A DNA stretch of 64,000 nucleotides from Oceanicola granulosus HTCC2516 (GTDB lineage Bacteria > Pseudomonadota > Alphaproteobacteria > Rhodobacterales > Rhodobacteraceae): assembly GCF_000153305.1 (NCBI RefSeq), contig NZ_CH724107.1:2387117-2451116 (forward strand). The letters are read 5' to 3'. The translations under genes were made by a program, and so were the position numbers. This document shows positions 1-9,642 of this stretch, in pieces. Each line of letters opens with the position of its first letter. The stretch's first letter is position 1. Below the pieces are notes generated by a model that saw only the letters and a program-made list of their open reading frames with translations, was not told the origin of the DNA and searched no databases.

Positions 1-286
1 ACTTCACGCCCGGGCGCAGGTTGAACGTCACCTGCATGCCGTCCTCGGAGACTTCCCAGCTCTCGGCGAGGCCGGGAACCACTTCGGTGGTGCCGGTCTT
101 GAACTCTACGAGGCGGTTGTAGATCGGGTGCGAGGACGCGTCGAAGGTGGTGCCCGACGTGTAGAGCGCCGGGTCGAAGCCCTCGGGCGAGCCCTCGGAG
201 CAATAGACGAGGGTCTGGGCGAACGCCGGCATGGCGGCGCCGGCAGCCAGCAGGCTGGCGCCTGCGAGCATGTTACGAATCTTCAT
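1..286 (-). CDS. ABC transporter substrate-binding protein, family 5 (partial, N-terminus only)
   Basis: Only the first 95 or so codons lie in the window; the gene continues past base 1. The protein opens with a Sec signal peptide (charged MKIRN, hydrophobic stretch, cleavage near AFA-QT). It continues with text typical of DppA/OppA-type periplasmic binding proteins: a start on [17 protein letters not shown] and a later '[27 protein letters not shown]' type segment. The start at 286 is backed by an AGGAGA ribosome binding site eight bases upstream. Such proteins capture di- or oligopeptides (sometimes other solutes) for an inner-membrane ABC importer. The family is clear; the substrate is not. 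The permease and ATPase genes would lie outside the window. Confidence 0.85.
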   Translation of the reverse strand, partial: MKIRNMLAGASLLAAGAAMPAFAQTLVYCSEGSPEGFDPALYTSGTTFDASSHPIYNRLVEFKTGTTEVVPGLAESWEVSEDGMQVTFNLRPGVK

Positions 287-478
287 GTCGTTCTCCTGTC
301 GAACAGTTACCTTCCCCGCCTTGTGACCGGCGAGGCATGCGCACAGACTTGCCGGGATTTCGCAGCGTTGCAAGCAGAGCATAGCCGTCAGTCACTTCAT
401 GCCGTAGCGGCAGGGGGTTCTTGACGATGCGGCATTGGCATTCCCCGCGGGCCGGGGCAAAGGTGGCGCGGTGTTGTC

Positions 479-1672
479 ATGTCATCCCGGACGTCCGTCA
501 TGCCCCTCGGCCTGAGCCTCACCCCCGATCGCCGCGTCTTCGCGGGCTTCGCCATCTATTCCTTCGCGATGGGCAACCTGTTTCCGCGCCTGCCCGACAT
601 CAAGCAGGCGATGGGGATCGAGGAGGGCGCGCTCGGGCTGGCGCTGATCGGCACGCCGATCGGCACCCTGATCGCGCTGTCGCTGGCCGCGCCGGTGCTC
701 GACCGCATCGGCTACCGCCGCTCGCTGATGGTGCTGCTGCCCTCGGTCGCGCTGTTCTTCGCCATCGCGGTGCAGGCGTCGGGGCCGGTGGGGCTGTTCC
801 TGCTGCTGCTGCCCGTCGGCCTCGCCATCGGCGGCAGCGAGGTGATCCTCAACGTCGAGGCCGACCGGACCGAGGCGCTGCTCAAGAAGCGCATCATGAA
901 CCGGGCGCACTCGTTCTGGAGCATCGGCTTCTTCTGCGCCGGCCTGTTCGGCGCCACGATGGCGCATTTCGGCGTGTCGCCGCAGGTTCATCTCGCGCTG
1001 GTGGTGCCGATCGTGATCGGCGGGCTGGCGCTGTTGATGTCCGACTACGCGCCGGCTCCGCCGCGCGTCGGCGAGGCGACCGATTCGCCGCTCTTCGCGC
1101 GGCCGACAGCGGCGATCATGCTGCTGGTGGCGGTGACGCTGTCGGCGATGCTGATGGAGGGGGCCAGCATCGACTGGTCGGCCATCTACATGCGCAGCGT
1201 CTTCGACGCCGACGCCTTTACCGCGGGCGTGGCCGTGGCGACCTTCGCCTTCTTCCAGGCCAGCGCGCGCTTCTTCGCCGACGGGTTCGTCGAGAAGCAC
1301 TCGCCCTACAACGTCGCGCAGGTGCTGTTCACCGCCATGGCCGCCGGGCTGTTGCTGGTGGTGTTCGCGCCCGCGCCCGGCTTCGCGCTGGCGGGCTTCG
1401 CGCTGCTCGGGCTCGGCACCAGCGCGATCTTCCCGCTGGCGATTTCGGCGGCGGCGCAGCGCACCGACCGGCCAGCGGCGGTCAACGTCGCGGCGGTGGC
1501 GCAGATCTCGTTCGTGATCTTCCTCCTCGGCCCGCCGCTGCTCGGCTTCATCGCCGAGCATTTCGGCCTGCGCTCCGCCTTCGCCGTGGGCCTGCCGCTG
1601 GTGGCGCTGAGCTTCCTGACCTCGAGCGCGCTGGGCCGGCGGCCGGTGGCGGGGACGGCACCCGCCGAGTGA
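479..1672 (+). CDS. MFS transporter (YbjJ-like)
   Basis: 397 residues with about twelve hydrophobic segments, the usual size for a major facilitator superfamily permease. The loop after the second helix carries a DRIGYRR stretch, the MFS loop 2-3 motif (D-R-x-G-R-R), and the N-terminal helix contains [10 protein letters not shown], as in the YbjJ group of inner-membrane transporters. An internal ATG at 500 is an alternative start; ATG 479 lacks an obvious strong Shine-Dalgarno. The gene stands alone between a divergent binding-protein gene and the rimP operon leader. Substrate cannot be told from sequence; related proteins are annotated as sugar or drug efflux permeases. Confidence 0.85.
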   Translation: MSSRTSVMPLGLSLTPDRRVFAGFAIYSFAMGNLFPRLPDIKQAMGIEEGALGLALIGTPIGTLIALSLAAPVLDRIGYRRSLMVLLPSVALFFAIAVQASGPVGLFLLLLPVGLAIGGSEVILNVEADRTEALLKKRIMNRAHSFWSIGFFCAGLFGATMAHFGVSPQVHLALVVPIVIGGLALLMSDYAPAPPRVGEATDSPLFARPTAAIMLLVAVTLSAMLMEGASIDWSAIYMRSVFDADAFTAGVAVATFAFFQASARFFADGFVEKHSPYNVAQVLFTAMAAGLLLVVFAPAPGFALAGFALLGLGTSAIFPLAISAAAQRTDRPAAVNVAAVAQISFVIFLLGPPLLGFIAEHFGLRSAFAVGLPLVALSFLTSSALGRRPVAGTAPAE

Positions 1673-1700
1673 GGGCGCGCGTGAGGGCTTGAATTCTGGC

Positions 1701-1745
1701 GGACCCGGGCGTATGTGGCTGCTCAACAGCGGTGCGTCGGGGTCC
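1701..1745 (+). promoter_or_regulatory. structured leader RNA upstream of rimP
   Basis: GGACCC (1701-1706) can pair with GGGTCC (1740-1745), enclosing an inner GCTG/CAGC hairpin (1718-1721 with 1727-1730). Just after it the sequence AACCCGGGGCTCC could compete with the outer stem. The element sits between the MFS stop and a terminator hairpin ahead of rimP. This looks like an attenuation-type leader for the rimP-nusA-infB operon. Pairing is seen by eye; function is inferred. Confidence 0.45.
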
Positions 1746-1773
1746 AAACCCGGGGCTCCACCGGAACTCGCAA

Positions 1774-1795
1774 CGGGCCGCTGGCCCGTTTTTTT
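1774..1795 (+). terminator. intrinsic terminator in the rimP leader
   Basis: CGGGCC (1774-1779), a three-base loop, GGCCCG (1783-1788), then seven T residues (1789-1795). It lies 17 bases before the rimP start codon and 100 bases after the MFS stop. It could end the MFS transcript or act as a conditional terminator for rimP-nusA-infB. Confidence 0.75.
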
Positions 1796-1811
1796 GTGCC
1801 TGGAGACCGCC

Positions 1812-2405
1812 ATGTCCGACCTGATCGCCAAGACGGCGATGGACCGCAGAATCACCGAGATCATCGACCCCGTCATCACCGACATGGGCTTCGAGACGGT
1901 GCGCGTGCGCCTGCAGGGCGGCAACACGCCGGTGCTGCAGATCATGGCCCAGAAGCCCGACGGCACCATCGAGGTCGACGAGTGCGCCGAGATCTCGACC
2001 GCCGTCAGCGCCGTGCTCGACGTTGAGGACCCGATCCTCGACGCCTACACGCTCGAGGTCTCGAGCCCCGGCATCGACCGCCCCCTGACCCGGCTGAAGG
2101 ATTTCGACCGCTGGCAGGGCTACGTCGCCAAGCTGGAAACCACCGAGCTGATCGACGGCCGCCGCCGCTTCAAGGGCGAGCTCGGCGGCGTCGAGGGCGG
2201 CGAGGTGCTGATCGAGATCGAAGAGAACGGCGAGCCGGTGACGATCGGGCTGCAGTTCGACTGGCTGAGTGACGCCAAGCTGGTCTTGACCGACGAGCTG
2301 ATCCGCGAAGTGCTGAAGACCCGCAAGGACGCGGGCCAGATCGACGAGAAAGATTTCGACGAGGTTGAGACCGTCCTGGACGGCTCGGATGAGGAGAACG
2401 ACTGA
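1812..2405 (+). CDS. rimP: ribosome maturation factor RimP
   Basis: 197 residues. The N-terminal half contains the RimP pattern ([21 protein letters not shown], then VLQIMAQ, then [22 protein letters not shown]) and the highly conserved [12 protein letters not shown]. The C-terminal domain is the small SH3-like barrel. RimP assists late 30S subunit assembly in the cytoplasm. The chosen ATG at 1812 gives the normal RimP N-terminus; the open frame upstream runs through the terminator hairpin and is not coding. Its stop overlaps the nusA start by one base (TGATG), the standard rimP-nusA arrangement. Confidence 0.96.
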   Translation: MSDLIAKTAMDRRITEIIDPVITDMGFETVRVRLQGGNTPVLQIMAQKPDGTIEVDECAEISTAVSAVLDVEDPILDAYTLEVSSPGIDRPLTRLKDFDRWQGYVAKLETTELIDGRRRFKGELGGVEGGEVLIEIEENGEPVTIGLQFDWLSDAKLVLTDELIREVLKTRKDAGQIDEKDFDEVETVLDGSDEEND

Positions 2406-4033
2406 TGGCCATTACCTCTGCCAACCAGCTTGAGCTGCTGCAGACCGCCGAGGCGGTCGCGCGCGAGAAGATGATCGACCCGGGCCTCGTCGTCGAGGCC
2501 ATGGAGGAGAGCCTCGCCCGCGCCGCCAAGAGCCGCTACGGCGCCGAGATGGATATCCGCGTCTCCATCGACCGGCGCACCGGCCGCGCCACCTTCACCC
2601 GGGTGCGCACCGTGGTGGAAGACGAGGAGCTCGAGAACTACCAGGCAGAGCTGACCGTCGAGCAGGCCAAGCAGTACCTGGACGACCCGAAGGTCGGCGA
2701 CCAGTACATCGAGGAGATTCCGCCGGTCGAGCTGGGCCGCATCGCGGCGCAGTCGGCCAAGCAGGTGATCCTGCAGAAGGTCCGCGAGGCCGAGCGCGAC
2801 AAGCAGTACGAAGAGTTCAAGGACCGCGCCGGCACGATCATCAACGCGCTGGTCAAGCGCGAGGAATACGGCAACGTCATCGTCGACGTGGGCGCCGGCG
2901 AGGCGGTGCTGCGCCGCAACGAGAAGATCGGCCGCGAGAGCTACCGCCCCGGCGACCGCATCCGCTGCTACATCAAGGACGTGCGCCGCGAGCAGCGCGG
3001 CCCGCAGATCTTCCTCAGCCGCACCGCGCCCGAGTTCATGGCCGAGCTGTTCAAGATGGAAGTGCCCGAGATCTACGAGGGCATCATCGAGATCAAGGCC
3101 GTCGCCCGCGACCCGGGCAGCCGCGCCAAGATCGGTGTCGTCTCCTACGACGGCTCGATCGATCCGGTCGGCGCCTGCGTCGGCATGCGCGGCAGCCGGG
3201 TGCAGGCCGTCGTCAACGAGCTGCAGGGCGAGAAGATCGACATCATCCCGTGGAACGAGGACATGCCGACGTTCCTCGTCAACGCGCTGCAGCCCGCCGA
3301 GGTCTCGAAGGTCGTGCTCGACGAGGACGCCGAGCGCATCGAGGTGGTGGTCCCCGAGGAGCAGCTCAGCCTCGCCATCGGCCGTCGCGGCCAGAACGTG
3401 CGGCTGGCGAGCCAGCTCACCGGGCTCGACATCGACATCATGACCGAAGAGGAAGAGTCCAAGCGCCGCCAGGCCGAGTTCGAGGAGCGCACCAAGCTCT
3501 TCATGGACACGCTCGACCTCGACGAGTTCTTCGCGCAGCTCCTCGTCTCCGAGGGCTTCACCAACCTCGAGGAAGTCGCCTACGTCGAGCAGGACGAATT
3601 GCTCGTCATCGACGGCGTCGACGAGGGCACCGCGCAGGAGCTGCAGGCCCGCGCGCGCGACGTGCTCGACGAGCAGAACCGCGTCGCGCTCGAGAAGGCC
3701 CGCGAGCTGGGCGTCGAGGACAGCCTCGTCAACTTCGAGGGCCTGACGCCCGCGATGGTGCTGGCGCTGGCCGAGGACGGCGTGAAGACGCTGGAAGACT
3801 TCGCCACCTGCGCCGACTGGGAGCTGGCCGGCGGCTGGACGACGGTCAACGGCGAGCGGGTCAAGGACGACGGCGTGCTCGAGAAGTTCGACGTCAGCCT
3901 CGAGGAAGCGCAGGACATGGTGATGACCGCGCGCGTCCTGCTCGGCTGGGTCGATCCCGACGATCTGATGCCCGAGGCCGCCGCGGAAGACGGTGGCGAG
4001 GAGCCGAGCGAAGAGGAGCAGGCCCCGGCCTGA
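2405..4033 (+). CDS. nusA: transcription termination/antitermination protein NusA
   Basis: 542 residues. It has the NusA N-terminal RNA-polymerase-binding domain (residues 1-130), an S1 domain (about 135-200), two KH domains (including [19 protein letters not shown] and [17 protein letters not shown]) and C-terminal acidic helix-hairpin-helix repeats (from about residue 365). The C-terminal tail is rich in Glu and Ala. NusA binds RNA polymerase and modulates pausing, termination and rRNA antitermination. The gene overlaps rimP by one base and is followed eight bases later by the ylxR-type gene, so it sits in the conserved rimP-nusA-ylxR-infB operon. Confidence 0.97.
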   Translation: MAITSANQLELLQTAEAVAREKMIDPGLVVEAMEESLARAAKSRYGAEMDIRVSIDRRTGRATFTRVRTVVEDEELENYQAELTVEQAKQYLDDPKVGDQYIEEIPPVELGRIAAQSAKQVILQKVREAERDKQYEEFKDRAGTIINALVKREEYGNVIVDVGAGEAVLRRNEKIGRESYRPGDRIRCYIKDVRREQRGPQIFLSRTAPEFMAELFKMEVPEIYEGIIEIKAVARDPGSRAKIGVVSYDGSIDPVGACVGMRGSRVQAVVNELQGEKIDIIPWNEDMPTFLVNALQPAEVSKVVLDEDAERIEVVVPEEQLSLAIGRRGQNVRLASQLTGLDIDIMTEEEESKRRQAEFEERTKLFMDTLDLDEFFAQLLVSEGFTNLEEVAYVEQDELLVIDGVDEGTAQELQARARDVLDEQNRVALEKARELGVEDSLVNFEGLTPAMVLALAEDGVKTLEDFATCADWELAGGWTTVNGERVKDDGVLEKFDVSLEEAQDMVMTARVLLGWVDPDDLMPEAAAEDGGEEPSEEEQAPA

Positions 4034-4041
4034 GGTTCGCC

Positions 4042-4671
4042 ATGTCGCGCGGTGGTCGCAGCAAGGGACGGGACGAGCCGGAGCGCCGGTGCATCGTCAC
4101 CGGCGAGGTCGGGCCCAAGCAGGGCTTGATCCGTTTCGTTTCGTCCCCAGATAATGTCATCGTTCCCGATGTGGCCGGCAAGCTGCCGGGCCGCGGGATG
4201 TGGGTCACCGCCGACCGTGCCGTTCTCGATCAGGCGAAGAAGGGGCAATTCGCCCGCGCCGCCAAGGCACAGGTGGAGGTGCCCGAGGGGCTGGCGGACG
4301 AGGTCGAGCGGCAAGTCGCCCGGCGCGTCGTCGAATTGATCGCCCTCGCGCGGAAGGCCGGGCTCGCGGTGTGCGGGTTCGAGAAGGTGAAGGGCTGGCT
4401 GGCCGACAGGCCGGTGCGCGTGCTGCTGCAGGCGAGTGACGGGTCGGTACGTGGCAAGAGCAAGCTTTGGACGCCGGAGGGGGCACGGTACTACGACATC
4501 CTCTCCGCTTCGGAGCTTGGTGTGGCCTTCGGCCGGGAAAGTGTGATACACGGCGCGCTCTCCACTGGCGGACTCAGTGACCGTGTTGTAGAGGAAGCCG
4601 CAAAGCTTAGAGGTTTGCGGACCAGCGAAGGCGGCGACACGGCCGCCCGGAAGGACATTAGAGCTACATGA
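4042..4671 (+). CDS. YlxR/DUF448 RNA-binding protein with L7Ae-like C-terminal domain
   Basis: 209 residues from ATG 4042. The N-terminal part holds the YlxR (DUF448) signature, with RRCIVTGEV and the [10 protein letters not shown] stretch. The middle (about 95-180) resembles an L7Ae/ribosomal-protein-like RNA-binding domain ([20 protein letters not shown]), where many bacteria have a separate ylxQ gene. Fusion of the two is common in alphaproteobacteria. Located between nusA and infB, with its stop overlapping the infB start by four bases (ATGA). A role in RNA or ribosome binding is inferred from the family; no catalytic function is known. Confidence 0.9.
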   Translation: MSRGGRSKGRDEPERRCIVTGEVGPKQGLIRFVSSPDNVIVPDVAGKLPGRGMWVTADRAVLDQAKKGQFARAAKAQVEVPEGLADEVERQVARRVVELIALARKAGLAVCGFEKVKGWLADRPVRVLLQASDGSVRGKSKLWTPEGARYYDILSASELGVAFGRESVIHGALSTGGLSDRVVEEAAKLRGLRTSEGGDTAARKDIRAT

Positions 4672-7151
4672 GCGATACCGACGGCAAGAAAACACTTGGT
4701 CTGCGCGGCTCCCGTCCGGGGAACGTGAAGCAGAGCTTCAGCCATGGGCGGACCAAGAACGTCGTGGTGGAAACCAAACGCAAGCGGGTGGTTACGCCCA
4801 AGCCGGGCGCGGCCAAGACCGGTGGCGGCGCTGCCGTCGGCGGCGATCCGTCGCGCCGGCCTGCAGGGATTTCCGAGGCCGAACTCGAGCGCCGCATGAA
4901 GGCGCTCGCGCTGGCCCGCGCCCGCGAATCCGAAGACGCAGAGCGGCGCGCCGCCGAGGAAAAGGCCCGCGAGGACGATCGCAGGCGCCGCCGCGAGGAG
5001 GCCGAGGCCAAGGAGCGCGAAGAGCGCGAGCGCGAAGAGCGCGCCAAGGCTCGCGCCGAAGAGGAAGCCCGCAAGAAGCAGGAAGCCGAGGCCGAGCGCA
5101 ACCGCAAGGAAGCGGCGAAGAACGAGCCTGCGCCGAACCCGGCCGATGCCGAGGCCGCGGCCCAGCGTCCGAGCAACACCGCCCGCAAGCCCGACCGCGA
5201 GCGCGAGGCCCGCACCGATCGTCCGCGTGGCAAGGGCGCCCGCGACGACGGCCGCCGTTCCGGCAAGCTGACCCTCAACCAGGCGCTTCGCGGTGGCGAA
5301 GGCGGCCGGCAGAAGTCGCTCGCGGCGATGAAGCGCAAGCAGGAGCGTGCCCGTCAGAAGGCCATGGGCGGCCCCGTCGAGCGCGAGAAGGTCGTGCGCG
5401 AGGTGCGTCTGCCCGAGGCCATCATGGTCTCCGAGCTGGCCAACCGCATGTCCGAGCGCGTCGCCGACGTGGTCAAGGCGCTGATGCAGAACGGCATCAT
5501 GGCGACCCAGACCCAGACCATCGACGCCGACACCGCCGAGCTGATCATCGAGGAATTCGGCCACAAGGTCGTGCGCGTCTCCGACGCCGACGTCGAGCAG
5601 GTCATCGACACGGTCGAGGACAAGGCGGGCGATCTGAAGCCGCGTCCGCCCGTCATCACGATCATGGGCCACGTCGATCACGGCAAGACGTCGATCCTCG
5701 ACGCCATCCGCAACGCCCGCGTCGTGCAGGGCGAGGCCGGTGGCATCACGCAGCACATCGGCGCCTACCAGGTGACGACGGAGAGCGGCAGCACGCTGAC
5801 GTTCCTCGACACGCCCGGCCACGCCGCCTTCACCTCCATGCGCGCCCGCGGCGCGCAGGTGACGGACGTCGTCGTGCTCGTCGTCGCAGCCGACGACGCG
5901 GTGATGCCGCAGACGGTCGAGGCGATCAATCACGCCAAGGCCGCCAAGGTCCCGATGATCGTCGCGATCAACAAGTGCGACAAGCCGGCCGCGAACCCCG
6001 ACAAGGTCCGCACCGACCTGCTGCAGCACGAGGTCATCGTCGAGAAGCTTTCGGGCGACGTGCAGGACGTGGAAGTCTCCGCGACCACGGGCAAGGGTCT
6101 CGACGACCTGCTCGAGGCGATCGCGCTGCAGGCCGAAGTCCTCGAACTGACCGCCAACCCCGACCGCGCCGCCGAAGGTGCCGTGATCGAGGCGCAGCTC
6201 GACGTGGGCCGTGGCCCCGTCGCCACCGTGCTGGTCCAGCGCGGAACGCTCAAGCAGGGCGACATCTTCGTCGTCGGCGAGCAGTGGGGCAAGGTGCGCG
6301 CCATGGAGAACGACCAGGGCAAGCGCGTGAAGGAAGCCGGGCCGTCGGTTCCGGTCGAGGTGCTCGGCCTCAATGGCACGCCCGAGGCCGGCGACGTCCT
6401 GAACGTCGTCGAGACCGAGGCGCAGGCCCGCGAGATCGCCGAGTACCGTGCCAACGCCGCCAAGGAGAAGCGCGCCGCCGCCGGCGCCGCGACGACCCTC
6501 GAGCAGCTCATGGCGAAGGCCAAGGCCGACGAGAACGTCGCCGAGCTGCCGATCCTGGTGAAGGCCGACGTGCAGGGCTCCGCCGAGGCCATCGTCCAGG
6601 CGATGGAGAAGATCGGCAACGACGAAGTCCGCGTGCGCGTGCTGCACTCCGGCGTCGGCGCCATCACCGAGAGCGACGTGGGCCTCGCCGAGGCCTCGGG
6701 CGCGCCGGTGTTCGGCTTCAACGTCCGCGCCAACGCCTCGGCGCGCAACACCGCCAACCAGAAGGGCGTGGAGATCCGCTACTACTCGGTGATCTACGAC
6801 CTGGTCGACGACGTGAAGGCGGCCGCCTCCGGCCTGCTGTCGGCCGAGGTGCGCGAGAAGTTCATCGGCTACGCCAACATCAAGGAGGTCTTCAAGGTCT
6901 CCAACGTGGGCAAGGTCGCCGGCTGTCTCGTCACCGAGGGCGTGGCCCGCCGCTCCGCCGGCGTCCGCCTGCTGCGCGACAACGTGGTGATCCACGAAGG
7001 TACCCTGAAGACGCTCAAGCGCTTCAAGGACGAAGTCGCCGAGGTCCAGTCGGGCCAGGAATGCGGCATGGCCTTCGAGAACTACGAGGACATCCGCGAA
7101 GGCGACGTCATCGAGATCTTCGAGCGCGAGGAGTTCGAGCGTACGCTCTGA
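4668..7151 (+). CDS. infB: translation initiation factor IF-2
   Basis: 827 residues. The N-terminal third is a long charged, Ala/Arg/Glu-rich coiled-coil-like segment (about 60-200). The IF2 N-terminal region follows, then a GTPase domain with all G motifs visible: GHVDHGKTS (about 334), [14 protein letters not shown] and an SATTG loop. C-terminal domains II-IV are complete, ending in [14 protein letters not shown]-2 delivers initiator tRNA to the 30S subunit in a GTP-dependent way. It is the last gene of the rimP operon and is followed by a strong terminator; the usual downstream rbfA/truB are not adjacent here. Confidence 0.98.
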   Translation: MSDTDGKKTLGLRGSRPGNVKQSFSHGRTKNVVVETKRKRVVTPKPGAAKTGGGAAVGGDPSRRPAGISEAELERRMKALALARARESEDAERRAAEEKAREDDRRRRREEAEAKEREEREREERAKARAEEEARKKQEAEAERNRKEAAKNEPAPNPADAEAAAQRPSNTARKPDREREARTDRPRGKGARDDGRRSGKLTLNQALRGGEGGRQKSLAAMKRKQERARQKAMGGPVEREKVVREVRLPEAIMVSELANRMSERVADVVKALMQNGIMATQTQTIDADTAELIIEEFGHKVVRVSDADVEQVIDTVEDKAGDLKPRPPVITIMGHVDHGKTSILDAIRNARVVQGEAGGITQHIGAYQVTTESGSTLTFLDTPGHAAFTSMRARGAQVTDVVVLVVAADDAVMPQTVEAINHAKAAKVPMIVAINKCDKPAANPDKVRTDLLQHEVIVEKLSGDVQDVEVSATTGKGLDDLLEAIALQAEVLELTANPDRAAEGAVIEAQLDVGRGPVATVLVQRGTLKQGDIFVVGEQWGKVRAMENDQGKRVKEAGPSVPVEVLGLNGTPEAGDVLNVVETEAQAREIAEYRANAAKEKRAAAGAATTLEQLMAKAKADENVAELPILVKADVQGSAEAIVQAMEKIGNDEVRVRVLHSGVGAITESDVGLAEASGAPVFGFNVRANASARNTANQKGVEIRYYSVIYDLVDDVKAAASGLLSAEVREKFIGYANIKEVFKVSNVGKVAGCLVTEGVARRSAGVRLLRDNVVIHEGTLKTLKRFKDEVAEVQSGQECGMAFENYEDIREGDVIEIFEREEFERTL

Positions 7152-7176
7152 CCGCCGCGATAAAGTCTGGAGAAGA

Positions 7177-7210
7177 GGGCGGGAGCTGCGGCTTCCGCCC
7201 TTTCTGTTTT
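7177..7210 (+). terminator. terminator of the rimP-nusA-infB operon
   Basis: Ten-base-pair stem (7177-7186 with 7191-7200, one G-T pair), TGCG tetraloop, followed by TTTCTGTTTT. It begins 25 bases after the infB stop. Confidence 0.9.
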
Positions 7211-7254
7211 GCCCATCGGCTTGATCCCGCGCCCGGCGGCTTATCTCGCTCGGC

Positions 7255-8352
7255 ATGACCTACGAGATTGCCGTCGGCCCCAACGTACGCAAGTCGCCCT
7301 ACTTCGACGCCACCGTCGAGGACGGAGTGCGCGCCTTCGCCGTCTACAACCACATGTTCCTGCCCGCCCATTACGGCGACCCCGACGGCGAGTACGACCG
7401 TCTGATCGAGGGCGTCGCGATGTGGGATGTCGCCGTGCAGCGGCAGGTCCAGCTCGAAGGGCCGGATGCCGCGCGGCTGGCGCAGGTGCTGACCCCGCGC
7501 GACATTGCCGGGATGGAGCCGGGGCAGGGGCGCTACGTGCCACTCTGCGACCATGACGGCTGGCTCATCAACGACCCGGTCCTGCTGAAGCTCGCCGACG
7601 ACCGCTTCTGGCTTTCCATCGCCGACAGCGACATCGGGCTTTGGGCCACCGCCATCGGCCGCGAGCGCGGACTCGACGTGCGGGTCAGCGAGCCCGACGT
7701 CGCGCCCCTCGCGGTGCAGGGGCCGAAGGCGGAGGACGTGGTCGCCGCGCTCCTCGGCGAGGCGGTGCGGGAGATCAGGCCGTTCCGCTTCGAGCCGCGC
7801 GAGCTCGATGGCATCCCGCTGCTGCTCGCCCGTTCCGGCTGGTCGAAGCAGGGCGGGTTCGAGCTCTACCTCACCGACACGCGCCGCGCCCTCGCGCTCT
7901 GGGCCCGGGTGCGGGAGGCGGGGCAGCCGTTCGGCATCGGTCCGGGCGCGCCCAACGACGTGGAGCGCATCGAGAGCGGCCTGATCTCCTACGGCGCCGA
8001 CATGCGCCGCCAGACCCACCCGGCGACACCCTACGAAATGGGCTTCGGCGGCATGGTCGATCTCGGCCACGACTTCATCGGCCGCGACGCGCTCGCCCCG
8101 CTCGCCGACCAGACGCCGCCGCGGCGGCGCGTCGGCGTGGTGGTCGAGGGCGACCCGCCGACGCCGGGCCACCCGGTCCCGCTCGAGCGCGACGGTGCGG
8201 AGGTCGGCTTCGTGAGCGAGCTGGTCTACTCGAAGCGCCTCGGCCGGACGATCGCCGTCGGCCTGCTGCAGAGCGGCGTCGAGGACGGCCTGTCGGTGCG
8301 CGTCGGCGAGACGCTCTACCCGGCGCACCTGCACGAGGTGCCGTTCCTCTAG
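7255..8352 (+). CDS. dmdA: DmdA-like dimethylsulfoniopropionate demethylase (GcvT family)
   Basis: 365 residues, GcvT/aminomethyltransferase fold. Several stretches match DMSP demethylases rather than glycine cleavage T protein: the VYNHMFLP segment near residue 36, MWDVAVQRQVQLEGPDA, LTPRDIAGM, WLSIADSDIGLWA, VSEPDVAPLAVQGPKA, ARSGWSKQGGFELYL and the VERIESGLISYGADM block. DmdA transfers a methyl group from DMSP to tetrahydrofolate, giving methylmercaptopropionate in the cytoplasm. The gene follows the infB terminator and overlaps tail to tail with a LysR regulator by four bases. A divergent DmdA paralogue or another one-carbon transferase remains possible; the match is from remembered family motifs, not a search. 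Confidence 0.72.
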   Translation: MTYEIAVGPNVRKSPYFDATVEDGVRAFAVYNHMFLPAHYGDPDGEYDRLIEGVAMWDVAVQRQVQLEGPDAARLAQVLTPRDIAGMEPGQGRYVPLCDHDGWLINDPVLLKLADDRFWLSIADSDIGLWATAIGRERGLDVRVSEPDVAPLAVQGPKAEDVVAALLGEAVREIRPFRFEPRELDGIPLLLARSGWSKQGGFELYLTDTRRALALWARVREAGQPFGIGPGAPNDVERIESGLISYGADMRRQTHPATPYEMGFGGMVDLGHDFIGRDALAPLADQTPPRRRVGVVVEGDPPTPGHPVPLERDGAEVGFVSELVYSKRLGRTIAVGLLQSGVEDGLSVRVGETLYPAHLHEVPFL

Positions 8353-9224
8353 CCCGCCGCCTCGCTCTTCAGCCAGCGCACGAACAGGTCGCGCGCCTGA
8401 CTGATGGTGCCGGGGCGGGTGAGGAGGTGGTAGGCCACTTCCGCCTCCTCCTGTGCGCCGAGCACTGTCAGCCGGCCGGCGCGGATATCGGCGAGCAGGA
8501 TCGGGCGCGGCAGGATGGTGATCCCGAGCCCCGCCTTCGCCGCCTCCATGGCGAGCTGCGCGGAATCGAACTGGAGCACCCGCTCCTCGGCGAGGTCGAT
8601 ACCGTGCGAGAGCGCCCAGATCTGCTCCTCGCGCGCGCCCCGGTCGAGGATCCACGTCTCGCCGGCGAATTGCGCCAGCCCCTCGCCCTCCGTCGCCCGG
8701 TAGCGCCCCGGCGCCCCGACGGCGTAGAGCGAGGCGACCACGAGCGGCTCGCTGTCGAGCCCGGGCCAGCCGCCGCGACCGTAGCGGATGGCGAGATCGA
8801 TGCCGTCGGCGCGCAGGTCGACGAGGTCGTTGTTGGGCATCAGCTCGAGCGTCACCTCCGGGTGCTTGAGCCAGAAGCCGCTGATCTTGGGCATCAGCCA
8901 GTTGGCCGCGAAGGACGGCGTCAGCGCCACCCGCAGCGCCCGGCTGCTGCCGGTGTCGAGCATGTCGCGGCTCGCCGCGCCGATGATCCCGAACGCCTCG
9001 CCCAGCGCCCGCGCGAGCGGCTGGCCCTCCACCGTCACCGCCATGGTACGGCCCTGCCGCTGCAGCAGCGGGATGCCGAAATGATCCTCCAGCGTGCGCA
9101 CGTGCTGGGCGATGGCGGCGTGGGTGACGTTCAGCTCGCGCGCCGCCGCCGACAGGCTCCCGAGCCGCGCCGCGGCCTCGAAGCCGCGCAGCGCCGCGAG
9201 TGAGGGGACGTGCCGCCAGTCCAT
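8349..9224 (-). CDS. LysR family transcriptional regulator (GcvA-like)
   Basis: 291 residues. The N-terminal winged helix-turn-helix (about 10-65) contains the LysR pattern AARLGSLSAAARELNVTHAAIAQHVRTLEDHFGIPLLQR. The rest is a typical periplasmic-binding-like effector domain. The N-terminus LAALRGFEAAARLGS and the overall pattern resemble the GcvA group, which controls neighbouring metabolic genes. It converges on the dmdA-like gene and diverges from a pair of small ORFs; the 98-base gap to the first of these is the likely operator region. Target unknown. Confidence 0.9.
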   Translation of the reverse strand: MDWRHVPSLAALRGFEAAARLGSLSAAARELNVTHAAIAQHVRTLEDHFGIPLLQRQGRTMAVTVEGQPLARALGEAFGIIGAASRDMLDTGSSRALRVALTPSFAANWLMPKISGFWLKHPEVTLELMPNNDLVDLRADGIDLAIRYGRGGWPGLDSEPLVVASLYAVGAPGRYRATEGEGLAQFAGETWILDRGAREEQIWALSHGIDLAEERVLQFDSAQLAMEAAKAGLGITILPRPILLADIRAGRLTVLGAQEEAEVAYHLLTRPGTISQARDLFVRWLKSEAAG

Positions 9225-9322
9225 CCGTTAGCTGCGCTTACACATCGAAAATCTTCCTGAGTCGTCCGAAAGCGCCCTGAGCGGTATCTATGATGCATCG
9301 GATCGAGTCAAAGGAGGCGCAC

Positions 9323-9484
9323 ATGTTCAGCATACTTGCAGATATGCTGCGAAAGGCAACGACCCCGCCGCCCGGCCGCGCCCGGCCCCGGCAGGGCGAG
9401 GACTGGAGCGAGAGGTTCCGCTCCGACCTGCACAGCCGCAGCCCCGAGCCGTACCGCTTCAACCCCAACCGCGACCTCTGGTAG
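9323..9484 (+). CDS. small protein, 53 residues, unknown
   Basis: Not recognised. The start at 9323 is chosen because a near-perfect ribosome binding site (AAAGGAGG) lies eight bases upstream. The protein begins MFSILADML, followed by a Pro/Arg-rich basic region, and ends in NPNRDLW. The N-terminus resembles that of the next small ORF (MFNILNDTL), so the two may be a duplicated pair. It lies divergent to the LysR regulator, a position where regulated targets are common. Expression is supported only by the ribosome binding site. Confidence 0.5.
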   Translation: MFSILADMLRKATTPPPGRARPRQGEDWSERFRSDLHSRSPEPYRFNPNRDLW

Positions 9485-9507
9485 GCCGCCCGTCCTGGTT
9501 CACCGTC

Positions 9508-9642
9508 ATGTTCAACATCCTCAACGACACCCTGCACACCGCCAGCCGCCAGGACCCCTGGCCCGTCCACCGCCGCCCGGCCCGCCCGAGCCCGCAGCGC
9601 CGTACCTGGCTGCGCCGCGCGCTGGACCTCTACCGCGGCTGA
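9508..9642 (+). CDS. small basic protein, 44 residues, unknown
   Basis: Not recognised. ATG 9508 opens a 45-codon frame starting MFNILNDTLHTAS and ending RRALDLYRG. It is Arg-rich (pI clearly basic) and shares the MF(S/N)IL-x-D opening with the ORF just upstream. No strong ribosome binding site is visible; translational coupling to the upstream small ORF (24-base gap) is possible. The 3' end overlaps the tail of the convergent GNAT gene by 13 bases. Confidence 0.35.
   Translation: MFNILNDTLHTASRQDPWPVHRRPARPSPQRRTWLRRALDLYRG

Noticed and set aside
4491-7256. 921-residue open frame on the minus strand
   Set aside because: It lies fully antisense to infB; high GC third positions create long shadow frames. 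Its low-complexity Leu/Asp/Val-rich text matches no family.
7108-8655. 515-residue minus-strand frame over dmdA
   Set aside because: Antisense to the DmdA-like gene, no family motifs, no ribosome binding site.
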